Origin: Mammaliicoccus stepanovicii
GTDB taxonomy: Bacteria; Bacillota; Bacilli; Staphylococcales; Staphylococcaceae
Assembly: GCF_002902525.1 (NCBI RefSeq)
Contig: NZ_PPQZ01000102.1
Location: forward strand, 30,452 to 72,825
Length of the DNA stretch: 42,374 nt
Direction of reading: 5' to 3'
Part shown: positions 25,312 to 33,399 of the stretch, piece by piece
Position numbering within the stretch: position 1 is the stretch's first letter
Layout: each line of letters opens with the position of its first letter
The notes under the pieces: generated by a model
Database searches by the model: none
What the model was told of the DNA's origin: nothing
The model's input: only the letters and a program-made list of their open reading frames with translations
Position numbers and translations under genes: made by a program

Positions 25312-26724
25312 TTAGACATGAATAGCTCGATTTTCAGATTTTAACCCTAATTCCATAAGCACTTCTCCTATTGAAGGATGTGCATGAATAGTAGTAGCTA
25401 ATTCTTCTGTTGAACCATTCATAAATGTAAATAAAGCTGCTTCATTTATTAATTCTGTAACTTTCGCACCAACCATATGAATGCCTAGTACTTTGTCATT
25501 TTCAATATCTTTAATTAATATACATTCACCAATGCCATTATTTTCAATCACAGATTTCCCAATTGCTTTAAAAGGAACTTTGTATTTTTTGAAATTTAGG
25601 TTTTTATTTTTTGCATCTTGCTCTGTCATACCAATAGATGCAACTTCAGGATTCGTATATATACATCTAGGTACTGTTAAATAATCTAGTAAAATTGGTT
25701 TTTCATCAAACATATGTTCAATTGCAATCGTTCCTTCTTTAGTTGCAACATGTGCTAATTGATAATTACCAATCACATCACCCACAGCATAAATATGTTT
25801 ATCATCTGTTTGATAAACATCATTTGTCAGAATGTAACCTTTATCATCGGATTTTATTTTCGTATTTTGTAAGCCGATATCAACTGTGTTTGGTTTTCTT
25901 CCAACCGCTACAAGCACTTTATCAAATTGTGTTGTCGTGTCATTAATCTTCACTTCAACACTATCTTCATGTATAGAAACTAGTTCCTCTGACAGTGGTA
26001 AGCCTTCGTATATTTTGATTCCGTTTTGTTCAAATTCTTTTTTAATTAATTTGCTTATTTCTTGTTGTTCATTAGGAATAATTGATGTTCCTGCTTCTAC
26101 AACCGTAACCTCAACACCTAAATCATTTAAAAGAGAAGCAAATTCAAGTCCAATCACACCACCACCAATAATTAACATGTTGTCGGGAAGTGTATTTAAA
26201 GTCATCATGTCATCACTTGAAATAACCGTTTGCTGGTTGAATTTAAGGAACGGCAATTCAATCGGACTCGATCCTGTAGCTATGAGTACATGTTGATTTA
26301 CTAACAGCTCTGACTCTCCATTATCAAATTCAACTGAAACTGTTCCTGCTTGTGGAGAAAAGAGTGATGGGCCAAGAATTCTACCATTACCTTCAAATAT
26401 GTCGATTTTATATTTTTTCATTAAACTTTGTACGCCACCGTACATTGTTGATACTGTATTATTTTTCTTATCGACAATATCTTTCATATCAAAATCAGCA
26501 GTCGCAGTTTTAATGCCGTAATCACTTGCATGATTAATGTATCTCATTATTTCCGCTGTTTTCAAGTAGGATTTTGTAGGTATGCATCCTTTATGTAAGC
26601 ATGTTCCACCTAATTTGTATTTTTCAACAATCGCTACTTTTTTTCCTAGCTGTGAAGCTCTAATGGCAGATACATAACCTGCTGTACCCCCACCTAGAAT
26701 TACTAAATCATATTCTTTTGACAT
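25312..26724 (-). CDS. lpdV: Dihydrolipoyl dehydrogenase (E3) of the branched-chain complex
   Basis: FAD flavoprotein of 470 residues that reoxidises the E2 lipoyl group with NAD+. It has the N-terminal FAD motif LGGGTAGYVSAIRASQLG, the redox disulfide in GGTCLHKGCIPTKS (about 40-53), the NAD motif IIGGGVIGLEFASLLNDLG, the second FAD motif IYAVGDVIG, and the C-terminal His-Glu pair in HAHPSIGEVLMELG. AAGGAG lies upstream of the ATG. It sits between buk and bkdAA, as in B. subtilis, and is distinct from the pyruvate dehydrogenase E3, which would be elsewhere. Confidence 0.94.
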   Translation of the reverse strand: MSKEYDLVILGGGTAGYVSAIRASQLGKKVAIVEKYKLGGTCLHKGCIPTKSYLKTAEIMRYINHASDYGIKTATADFDMKDIVDKKNNTVSTMYGGVQSLMKKYKIDIFEGNGRILGPSLFSPQAGTVSVEFDNGESELLVNQHVLIATGSSPIELPFLKFNQQTVISSDDMMTLNTLPDNMLIIGGGVIGLEFASLLNDLGVEVTVVEAGTSIIPNEQQEISKLIKKEFEQNGIKIYEGLPLSEELVSIHEDSVEVKINDTTTQFDKVLVAVGRKPNTVDIGLQNTKIKSDDKGYILTNDVYQTDDKHIYAVGDVIGNYQLAHVATKEGTIAIEHMFDEKPILLDYLTVPRCIYTNPEVASIGMTEQDAKNKNLNFKKYKVPFKAIGKSVIENNGIGECILIKDIENDKVLGIHMVGAKVTELINEAALFTFMNGSTEELATTIHAHPSIGEVLMELGLKSENRAIHV

Positions 26725-26735
26725 AGTATTACTCC

Positions 26736-27797
26736 TTATTCATATGACTTGGTACTAATTTTACCGTAAAAGAGGTCCATAACGCCAACATTTAGTGCGT
26801 GCATTTCTTTTTCTCCTTTGTATATCGTAACATTTTGTAGCCAAGATACATATTTATTTACTTTATTAGTTATGTATTTCGAATAACTTAACCCGCCTGT
26901 AATAATAATTTGATCAATATTACCTTCTAATGAAACTGCACATGCTCCAATAGATTTAGAGATTTGATAGCACATAGCATCTAATACTAATTTTGCTGTT
27001 TTATCTCCCTTTTCCATCATTTCTTCAATTTTAAGACAATTATTTGTCCCAAAGTAAGATATTAAACCGGAATTTCTACTCAACATGTTATTTGCTTCTT
27101 TAGAATTAAGTTGATGATCAATTACCCACTTTATTAATTCATCATTTGGGATTGAGCCTGCACGTTCAGGACTCATTGGACCTTCACCTAATAAGCCATC
27201 ATTCACATCAATAACTCTGCCTTTTTTGTGTGCACCCACACTTATACCGCCGCCTAAATGAGCAACTATAACATTGATATCTTCGTACTTTCTACCTGTT
27301 TCTTCGGCATATTGTTTAGCGACTGACTTTTGATTTAAAGCATGGAATATGCTTTTTCTTTCTATACCTTTAATACCAGTAATTCTTGCCTCAGGTGTTA
27401 ATTCATCTACCACTACTGGATCTACTATGTATGCATTGATATGTAACGCTTGAGCTAATTCATAACCTATAATACCACTTAAATTTGACGCATGTATACC
27501 ATACTTAAAAGACTTTAAATCATGATATAATATGTTATTTATTAAATATGTTCCACCTTCAATAGGTTTTAAAACACCACCTCTACAAGCAATGGCATCC
27601 ATCGCTTGTAAGGAAATATTGTGTTTGTTTAAGGATTCTTTAATACTATCCAATCTGAATTCAATTTGCTCTATTAAAGGTAGATTAGTTTTTTCAATTT
27701 CATGTCTTAATACATCTTCGAATAACATATTATAATTTTCAAATAATGCTACTTTCGACGAAGTGCTACCCAAATTAAGTACAAGAATTTTTTTCAT
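26736..27797 (-). CDS. buk: Branched-chain fatty acid / butyrate kinase
   Basis: Acetokinase-family enzyme of 353 residues that converts acyl phosphate plus ADP to acid plus ATP. Together with Ptb it gives substrate-level ATP from branched-chain acyl-CoA. Motifs include the N-terminal phosphate loop LVLNLGSTSSKVALFE, DPVVVDELTPEARITG, the nucleotide-binding VAHLGGGISVGAHKKGR and IIITGGLSYS. The start codon overlaps the bcd stop (TAATG). The size and the DELTPEAR motif favour butyrate over acetate kinase. Confidence 0.93.
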   Translation of the reverse strand: MKKILVLNLGSTSSKVALFENYNMLFEDVLRHEIEKTNLPLIEQIEFRLDSIKESLNKHNISLQAMDAIACRGGVLKPIEGGTYLINNILYHDLKSFKYGIHASNLSGIIGYELAQALHINAYIVDPVVVDELTPEARITGIKGIERKSIFHALNQKSVAKQYAEETGRKYEDINVIVAHLGGGISVGAHKKGRVIDVNDGLLGEGPMSPERAGSIPNDELIKWVIDHQLNSKEANNMLSRNSGLISYFGTNNCLKIEEMMEKGDKTAKLVLDAMCYQISKSIGACAVSLEGNIDQIIITGGLSYSKYITNKVNKYVSWLQNVTIYKGEKEMHALNVGVMDLFYGKISTKSYE

Positions 27798-28897
27798 TAA
27801 TTTTTACCTCTTGATATAATTGATTTTTCTGATTTCAAGAAACTACTTCTTACTCTCATTAACTGATCAATTCGTTCTTCTGCTAATTTTTCTGCAGCTC
27901 TTGCTGTTGTAATTTGATCACGTTTACTTATTTCAAATACTTTATCCATTTGGTCATAAATTTTTTCAATATTTGAAATTGCACGGACTTCATTATAACC
28001 ATCTAATTCATCAGCTACATTTACAACGCCACCTGAATTAACTACAAAGTCAGGCGCATAAATGATTCCTTTTGCTTCTATTTGTTCTGCATGTTTATCA
28101 ATATCTTCTAATTGATTATTGGCGCTACCACATACAACTTTAACTTTCAAACGATTAATTGTATCATCATTCAAGATACCGCCTAATGCACAAGGTGCGA
28201 AGATATCCGCATCAACATCATAAATTTCATCAATTGACACACTTGTTGCATTGAAATCATTAACAACTCGATCAACAGCTTCTTGATTAATATCTGTTAC
28301 GACTAATTTAGCTCCAGCTTCGTTTAAATAACGACATAAATCATACGCAACATGTCCAACGCCTTGAACAGCTACAGTTTTACCTTCTAATAAATCTGTA
28401 CCAAAAGCTTCTTTAGCTGCACGTTTCATAGATACAAATACACCTAAAGACGTCTTAGGACTAGGGTTACCACTTGATTGATGACTTTCAGATAAACCAA
28501 CAACATAGTCTGTTTCTTCAAAGATAATATCCATATCATCTTCTGTAGTACCAACGTCTTCAGCAGTAATATATCTCCCATTTAAACTTTCAACATATCT
28601 TCCTAACGCTCTAAATAAAGCTTCTGATTTATCTTTCTTTGGATCACCAATAATGACAGTTTTCCCGCCGCCTAAATTTAATCCAGCTGCCGCATTTTTA
28701 TAAGTCATTCCTCTTGAAAGTCTTAATGCGTCATTAATTGCTTCTTCTTCACTTTCATATGGCCACATTCTACAACCACCAAGTGCTGGTCCTAATGTTG
28801 TATCATGAATTGCAATAATTGCTTTTAAACCTGAGCTTTTGTCATGGCAAAATACAATTTGCTCGTAGTCATATTTTTCTATAGTTTCGAATAACAT
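27797..28897 (-). CDS. bcd: Leucine dehydrogenase
   Basis: NAD-dependent deaminating dehydrogenase of 366 residues that converts leucine, valine and isoleucine to their 2-oxo acids. The glutamate-dehydrogenase-family signature [15 protein letters not shown], the glycine-rich catalytic loop [12 protein letters not shown] with its lysine, the catalytic Asp region [13 protein letters not shown], and the Rossmann motif [13 protein letters not shown] are all present. AAGGGG precedes the ATG. It feeds the enzymes that follow in the operon. A 207-bp gap with candidate cre and CodY sites separates it from ptb, so the operon may have an internal promoter here. Confidence 0.94.
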   Translation of the reverse strand: MLFETIEKYDYEQIVFCHDKSSGLKAIIAIHDTTLGPALGGCRMWPYESEEEAINDALRLSRGMTYKNAAAGLNLGGGKTVIIGDPKKDKSEALFRALGRYVESLNGRYITAEDVGTTEDDMDIIFEETDYVVGLSESHQSSGNPSPKTSLGVFVSMKRAAKEAFGTDLLEGKTVAVQGVGHVAYDLCRYLNEAGAKLVVTDINQEAVDRVVNDFNATSVSIDEIYDVDADIFAPCALGGILNDDTINRLKVKVVCGSANNQLEDIDKHAEQIEAKGIIYAPDFVVNSGGVVNVADELDGYNEVRAISNIEKIYDQMDKVFEISKRDQITTARAAEKLAEERIDQLMRVRSSFLKSEKSIISRGKN

Positions 28898-28980
28898 AAT
28901 AATCCCCTTTTCATTCTTTATATTAACTTCATATCTAATTTTACATGAAATGTTTTATTTATCAAATAAATATACCTAAA

Positions 28981-28995
28981 ATGATAGCGCTTACA
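28981..28995. promoter_or_regulatory. Candidate cre site in the ptb-bcd gap
   Basis: ATGATAGCGCTTACA fits the CcpA operator consensus WTGNAANCGNWWNCA with a single mismatch. It lies about 85 bases ahead of the bcd start codon. Function is inferred from the match only. Confidence 0.4.
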
Positions 28996-29004
28996 AAAAG
29001 TAAA

Positions 29005-29019
29005 AATTTTTAGAATATT
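29005..29019. promoter_or_regulatory. Candidate CodY box in the ptb-bcd gap
   Basis: AATTTTTAGAATATT differs from the CodY consensus AATTTTCWGAAAATT at two of 15 positions. Branched-chain amino acids are the CodY effectors, so a site in front of leucine dehydrogenase makes sense, but A+T-rich spacers produce such matches easily. Confidence 0.35.
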
Positions 29020-29104
29020 CAAAATAAGTGAATAAATAAGGGATAACTGTTGTTGGTTTAAAAAAACTATTAAAAATAAGTTAATTATTTATTATTACAA
29101 TATA

Positions 29105-29995
29105 TTAAATGAGTGTTAACGCACAACAAATTGAATTAAATTTATCTTTGGATGAATCAGAACGAGATGTTAATATGATTGGAACTTTAGCACCTATAAT
29201 AACAGATGCTACTTCTGCTTTGGACAAATAGACTAAAGATTTATATAGAATGTTACCACTTTCAATTTGCGGAACAATAAGTCCATCAACATTTCCGGAT
29301 ATATGTGAATCAATACCTTTCGTAATTGCTGCTTGTTTATTTATTGCTACATCGAAAGCTAATGGACCTTCTACTTCATGAATGTCATTTAACGCATTAA
29401 AATAATCGACGATGACTTTAGCATCTACTGAAGATTGAATATTTGGATTTACTTGTTCAATAGCAGATAGGACACCTATTTTTGGATTTTTAATTCCTAT
29501 TTTTTTAAGACTTGTGATTAAATTTTCTGTAATTTGAATTTTAGCTTCTTGTGATGGGGCTATGTTCATTGCAACATCAGATAACGCTAAAGTTTTATGA
29601 TACTCAGGTATATCGAAAAGTGCTAAATGGCTCATGCGATTTTCAGTTTTTAAATTATATTTACTATTTAGTACTTCCTTTAATAGCGTTGAGCTGGAAA
29701 TTAAGCCTTTCATTATTAAATCAGCTTTACCCTCATTCACTGCTTTTACAGATTCAGATACAGTATCATTTTTATCTTTAGTTTGTATTATTTTTATTCT
29801 ATTAAATTCCTCATGACTCAAGTTAAAAGATCGTATTAGCTCATCTTGAGGTTCTTCATCATATAGAAGAAAATTAGCATTTGTTTTTTTAATACTTTTA
29901 ATAATTGCTTTAATGACACCTTCATCATTTGATTTACAAACAGCTATTGTAGCATTTGTTTTTTGGCCTTTATTGATAATATCTTTAAATTGCAT
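29105..29995 (-). CDS. ptb: Phosphate butyryltransferase
   Basis: Phosphotransacetylase-family enzyme of 296 residues, exchanging CoA for phosphate on butyryl and branched acyl groups, and working with Buk. It has the family blocks KADLIMKGLISSSTLLKEVLN, HLALFDIPEYHKTLALSDVAMNIAPS, IGVLSAIEQVNP and the C-terminal GAKVPIILTSRSDS. AGGAGGGG stands seven bases before the ATG. It is the first gene of the operon. The sigma-54 activator gene bkdR that precedes ptb in B. subtilis is absent; the divergent upstream neighbour is a DUF2627 gene. Confidence 0.92.
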   Translation of the reverse strand: MQFKDIINKGQKTNATIAVCKSNDEGVIKAIIKSIKKTNANFLLYDEEPQDELIRSFNLSHEEFNRIKIIQTKDKNDTVSESVKAVNEGKADLIMKGLISSSTLLKEVLNSKYNLKTENRMSHLALFDIPEYHKTLALSDVAMNIAPSQEAKIQITENLITSLKKIGIKNPKIGVLSAIEQVNPNIQSSVDAKVIVDYFNALNDIHEVEGPLAFDVAINKQAAITKGIDSHISGNVDGLIVPQIESGNILYKSLVYLSKAEVASVIIGAKVPIILTSRSDSSKDKFNSICCALTLI

Positions 29996-30055
29996 TTAAA
30001 ACCCCTCCTAATGCTATCATAATCAAATTTTAACGATTATTCCATCTTTTACTTG

Positions 30056-30085
30056 TTTACTTTCTTTCATTAACTCATATATAAT
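30056..30085 (+). promoter_or_regulatory. Putative promoter of the DUF2627 gene
   Basis: TATAAT at 30080-30085 with TTTACT (four of six matches to TTGACA) at 30056-30061, spacing 18 bp. It lies about 32 bases before the start codon, with ATAGGAG as ribosome-binding site. Confidence 0.5.
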
Positions 30086-30116
30086 ATAAATTATTAATCT
30101 ATAGGAGTTTTAATTT

Positions 30117-30383
30117 ATGCAAAAATATGTTGCATTACTTATTTTAGTTATTCCTGGCATTTTAGCAGGACTCGGAATTAAATGGATGAGAGACGCAGTG
30201 TTTGGTGAATTAGTACCACAACTTCAATTTATTTGGTTGCAATTTTTACTTGGCCTTATATTTTTTGTATTTGGAATCATCTTTATCGGTGGATATATAT
30301 TACATCGAGAGAAGAAAAATAAACGTGCCCAAGAGTATTTTTTAAAAAACGAAAATGATGATAAAGATCATAAAAAAAGCTAA
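30117..30383 (+). CDS. yqzF: DUF2627 small membrane protein (YqzF-like)
   Basis: An 88-residue protein with two hydrophobic helices (about 5-23 and 40-65) and a strongly charged C-terminal tail (HREKKNKRAQEYFLKNENDD). The sequence GILAGLGIKWMRD and the two-helix layout match the DUF2627 family, whose B. subtilis member yqzF lies between spo0A and the bkd operon, exactly as here. No function is known to me. Its stop codon lies in the left arm of a terminator shared with spo0A. Confidence 0.82.
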   Translation: MQKYVALLILVIPGILAGLGIKWMRDAVFGELVPQLQFIWLQFLLGLIFFVFGIIFIGGYILHREKKNKRAQEYFLKNENDDKDHKKS

Positions 30384-30403
30384 CTTCAAAGTTAGCTTTT
30401 TTT
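30372..30403. terminator. Bidirectional terminator between yqzF and spo0A
   Basis: 13-bp perfect stem, 30372-30384 with 30391-30403, six-base loop, with T-runs in both directions. It contains the yqzF stop codon and touches the spo0A stop codon. Confidence 0.93.
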
Positions 30404-31103
30404 ACTGATTATCTTTATATTTTTGATATAAATGAATAATAAATTCACCGTTTGTCGGTCTTACATATGACTTTTCTTCATCATACCAGTATTTTTTTAA
30501 TTCTTTATCCCAAGCTAATTTAATAGCATGCCTTATTGATCGTTCTACATTATTTGCCTGTACATTGAAATGTTCTGATATTTGTGGATATAGTTCTTTA
30601 GTTAATTGCATATTGTGTGAATGATTAAGCATTAATTTGACACCGTATTTTATATATTTATATCCGTTTAAGTTGTATGAAAACCCAATTTTCTCAAGAA
30701 GTAAATCAAGTGCTTCAATTTCAGTTATCTTTCTTTTACTTTTATCTAAAACACGATGTATTGTATTTAGAAGAACATCAAATTCAACTGGTTTTATTAA
30801 AAAATAATCTACGCCTAAAGATACTGATTCTTTAAGAACATTGTCGCTTACAAATGCACTCATACATATCACTTTATATTTTTTATTAGGTTTAATATAT
30901 CTTCTTAGTAAAGTCATTCCATCAATATGAGGTAAAATTAAGTCTAATAAAAGAACATCAAATTCAGCTCCATTTAATATTTCTAGAGCTTCTTTTCCGT
31001 TATATCCAATATTAACTATTTCAATGTCATGTTTCTTTAAATAATCAGACATTTCACTAACATATGCTCTTGAATCTTCTATTATTGCAACTTTAACACC
31101 CAT
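30402..31103 (-). CDS. spo0A: Spo0A-family response regulator
   Basis: A 233-residue response regulator. The receiver (about 1-120) has E9/D10, phosphoacceptor D54 in LLLDLILPHIDG, S82 at the switch position (Thr in Bacillus) and K104 in YFLIKP. The C-terminal domain (about 128-233) is Spo0A-specific: GYKYIKYGV, LYPQISEHFN, then the recognition helix VERSIRHAIKLAW (186-198; B. subtilis has VERAIRHAIEVAW, from memory) and PTNGEFI (PTNSEFI). The linker that joins the domains in Bacillus is nearly absent, making the protein about 34 residues shorter than the 267-residue relative. It lies 22 nt after recN with a weak GGGTG ribosome-binding site, so it is probably transcribed with argR and recN. 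Sporulation itself is not implied; its kinase and targets are unknown. Confidence 0.93.
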   Translation of the reverse strand: MGVKVAIIEDSRAYVSEMSDYLKKHDIEIVNIGYNGKEALEILNGAEFDVLLLDLILPHIDGMTLLRRYIKPNKKYKVICMSAFVSDNVLKESVSLGVDYFLIKPVEFDVLLNTIHRVLDKSKRKITEIEALDLLLEKIGFSYNLNGYKYIKYGVKLMLNHSHNMQLTKELYPQISEHFNVQANNVERSIRHAIKLAWDKELKKYWYDEEKSYVRPTNGEFIIHLYQKYKDNQ

Positions 31104-31125
31104 ATTTACACCCTACCAAATCATT

Positions 31126-32802
31126 CTATTTTAATGTTTTATTTTGAACTATCATTTCTTTTGCATGTTGTCTTGTTAATTTTGTAACTTCCACACCAGA
31201 TATCATACGTGCTATTTCATCGATTTTGTCTTCACCTTTTAAATGTTTTACTGATGTAATCGTACGATCATTTACTGTTTCTTTCGTTATATAAAGATGT
31301 TGGTCACTTATTGCTGCTACTTGAGGTAAATGAGATATACATATTACTTGTAATGATTGTGAAATTTCATACATCTTCTCAGCCATTTTTTGTGCTACTC
31401 GACCAGATACACCTGTATCAACTTCATCAAACAATATTGCAGTTTGGCCTTTTGAAGAAACAAAAATACTTTTAAGTGCTAGCATAATTCTAGATAATTC
31501 GCCACCTGATGCAATTTTATTTAAACTTTTAAGTGGTTCACCTTTATTAGGGCTAATTAAAAATTCAACTTCTTCTAAGCCATCTATTTTTGGTTCAGTT
31601 TTATTGAACGTAATTTCAATATTAGCATCTTTCATATGTAAATTTTGTACTTCGCTGACGAGTTTTTCACGTAAATTGAGCGCAATTTCTCTTCTTTTAA
31701 TAGACAAAGCATTTCCAGTTTCTAATACTTTATTATATAACGATTCAATATCTTCACGTAATTGTGAAGTGCTTTGCTCATAATTCTCGATTTTGTATAT
31801 TTCATCATCGATTTTATCTCTATATTTTATTAATTCAGGTATGCTTTTGCCATATTTTCGGTTAAGATCAGTCAATACATTTAACCTAGATTCATATTCA
31901 TTAAGCAATGTTTCATCAAATTCATTTGATGAAAGTTCATTGTATAATTCATGTTTATAATCTTCTAAAGAATAATACATTTGATCTAATTCTTCACTAA
32001 ATGTATTATATTTTCCTGGAATGATTTCATTTATATTTTGGATGGCTTGATTTAGCTCATATATTTTATCTGTAATATTATCTTCACTGCTTAAAAACAT
32101 ATGTGCTTTGTGAAGACTTTCATTTATACGTTCATAATTTTGAAGTTTTTTAATTTCTTGATTCAAAAATTCTAATTCGTCTTCTTTAAGATTAGCATCT
32201 AATAGCTCGTCCCTTTGAAACTTTATTAAATCTAATCTTTGTAATAGCGCTTGATCTTGAGATTCTAATTTCTCAAGTTCTTTTTTCTTTAATCGATATT
32301 CTTGATACACTTCTTTATATTCATCAATTTCTTGTTGATATTTGCTATCAGCAAAATTATCTAACAATGTTAGATGATACTTTGGTTTTAATAATATTTG
32401 CGTTTCGTGTTGACCATGAATATCAAGTAATTCTTGCATGACAATCTTTAAATCCGAAAGTGTTACATTTTGATTATTTAATTTACAAAGACTTTTACCA
32501 GATGCAAAGATTTCTCGCTTAACAAATAAAAAGTCATCATCAAAGTCAATATCTAACTCGTTAAGGACTTTATTTACATTTGGGACATGATCTATATCAA
32601 ATACACCTTCAATTGTTGCTTTTTGTTCTCCATGTCTAACGAAACTTTGAGAGGCTCTCGCACCCACTAATTGTCCAATAGCATCAATTATAATGGATTT
32701 TCCGGCACCCGTTTCACCACTTAATACAGTTAAACCATTTGAAAAGTTTATTTCTAAAGATTCAATAATTGCGAATTGTTTAATTGTCAGTGCTTGTAAC
32801 AT
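31126..32802 (-). CDS. recN: DNA repair protein RecN
   Basis: SMC-like ATPase of 558 residues that gathers and tethers double-strand breaks for recombination. Walker A GETGAGKS lies at about 30-37, long coiled-coil arms occupy about 150-370, the signature LNKIASGGELSRIMLALK precedes Walker B TAILFDEVDTGVSG, and SHLPQVAAISDQHL follows. Length is normal. It begins 17 nt after argR on the same strand and precedes spo0A, reproducing the Bacillus ahrC-recN-(spoIVB)-spo0A order with spoIVB missing. Confidence 0.95.
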   Translation of the reverse strand: MLQALTIKQFAIIESLEINFSNGLTVLSGETGAGKSIIIDAIGQLVGARASQSFVRHGEQKATIEGVFDIDHVPNVNKVLNELDIDFDDDFLFVKREIFASGKSLCKLNNQNVTLSDLKIVMQELLDIHGQHETQILLKPKYHLTLLDNFADSKYQQEIDEYKEVYQEYRLKKKELEKLESQDQALLQRLDLIKFQRDELLDANLKEDELEFLNQEIKKLQNYERINESLHKAHMFLSSEDNITDKIYELNQAIQNINEIIPGKYNTFSEELDQMYYSLEDYKHELYNELSSNEFDETLLNEYESRLNVLTDLNRKYGKSIPELIKYRDKIDDEIYKIENYEQSTSQLREDIESLYNKVLETGNALSIKRREIALNLREKLVSEVQNLHMKDANIEITFNKTEPKIDGLEEVEFLISPNKGEPLKSLNKIASGGELSRIMLALKSIFVSSKGQTAILFDEVDTGVSGRVAQKMAEKMYEISQSLQVICISHLPQVAAISDQHLYITKETVNDRTITSVKHLKGEDKIDEIARMISGVEVTKLTRQHAKEMIVQNKTLK

Positions 32803-32819
32803 AGTATAATAAAACTCCT

Positions 32820-33272
32820 TTAAAGCATATTAAATATTCTGTCTGTTATAACTTCAGCAGATTCAATATCTTTACAAATTATTAAGCATGTATCGTCGCC
32901 ACAAATTGTACCCAATACTTCATTCCATTCAATTTGGTCTATTATTGCACCAATTGATTGCGCATTACCTGGCAATGTTTTTAATACTAATAAATTATCC
33001 GCACCATCTATTTTTACAAAAGAATCCATTAAGTATCGACCAAGTTTATCTATTGGATGGTATTTACGGTCTCTTGGTAAACTATAGATATATTGTCCTG
33101 ATGGCGCAGGTACTTTAATTAATTGTAATTCTTTAATATCTCTAGAAATTGTGGCTTGCGTTATATTTAATTCATACTCATTCAAACGTTTAACTAATTC
33201 TTCTTGTGTTTCTATTTGCTCATTCGAAATAATTTCTCTAATTTTAATTTGACGCATAGTTTTATTTGCCAA
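32820..33272 (-). CDS. argR: Arginine repressor ArgR/AhrC
   Basis: Hexameric arginine-responsive regulator of 150 residues. The N-terminal winged helix (about 1-70) has [20 protein letters not shown] and the recognition helix [14 protein letters not shown]. The C-terminal domain binds arginine through [13 protein letters not shown]. The TTG start at 33272, with GAGGTG eight bases upstream, yields the standard length; the next in-frame ATG is five codons in. A near-perfect ARG box lies 19-32 bases upstream of the start, implying autoregulation, which would also affect recN and spo0A downstream. Confidence 0.94.
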   Translation of the reverse strand: MANKTMRQIKIREIISNEQIETQEELVKRLNEYELNITQATISRDIKELQLIKVPAPSGQYIYSLPRDRKYHPIDKLGRYLMDSFVKIDGADNLLVLKTLPGNAQSIGAIIDQIEWNEVLGTICGDDTCLIICKDIESAEVITDRIFNML

Positions 33273-33290
33273 TTGTTACACCTCGTTTAA

Positions 33291-33304
33291 TGAATATTTA
33301 TACA
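33291..33304. promoter_or_regulatory. Candidate ARG box upstream of argR
   Basis: TGAATATTTATACA is the near-palindromic core TGnATAwwwATnCA when read on the minus strand (TGTATAAATATTCA), matching the arginine operator core of Bacillus and E. coli types. It lies between the putative -10 (TATTAT) and the ribosome-binding site of argR, a repressing position. Confidence 0.6.
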
Positions 33305-33361
33305 ATAATAATAGCATAAAATTGATAATAATAGTAATGTAAGCGATATTAACCACTTAAA

Positions 33362-33388
33362 AGACGCCTTAGTATAACTAAAGCGTCT
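33362..33388 (-). terminator. Terminator of the acc-to-dxs operon
   Basis: On the minus strand 33388-33378 pairs with 33372-33362 in an 11-bp stem (one G-U pair), five-base loop, followed by four T. It lies 12 bases past the dxs stop and before the argR promoter region. Confidence 0.85.
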
Positions 33389-33399
33389 GACGATACATG

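Noticed and set aside
25886-26296. A 136-codon plus-strand ORF
   Set aside because: It lies wholly opposite lpdV, a complete conserved enzyme gene, has no ribosome-binding site and gives no recognisable protein.
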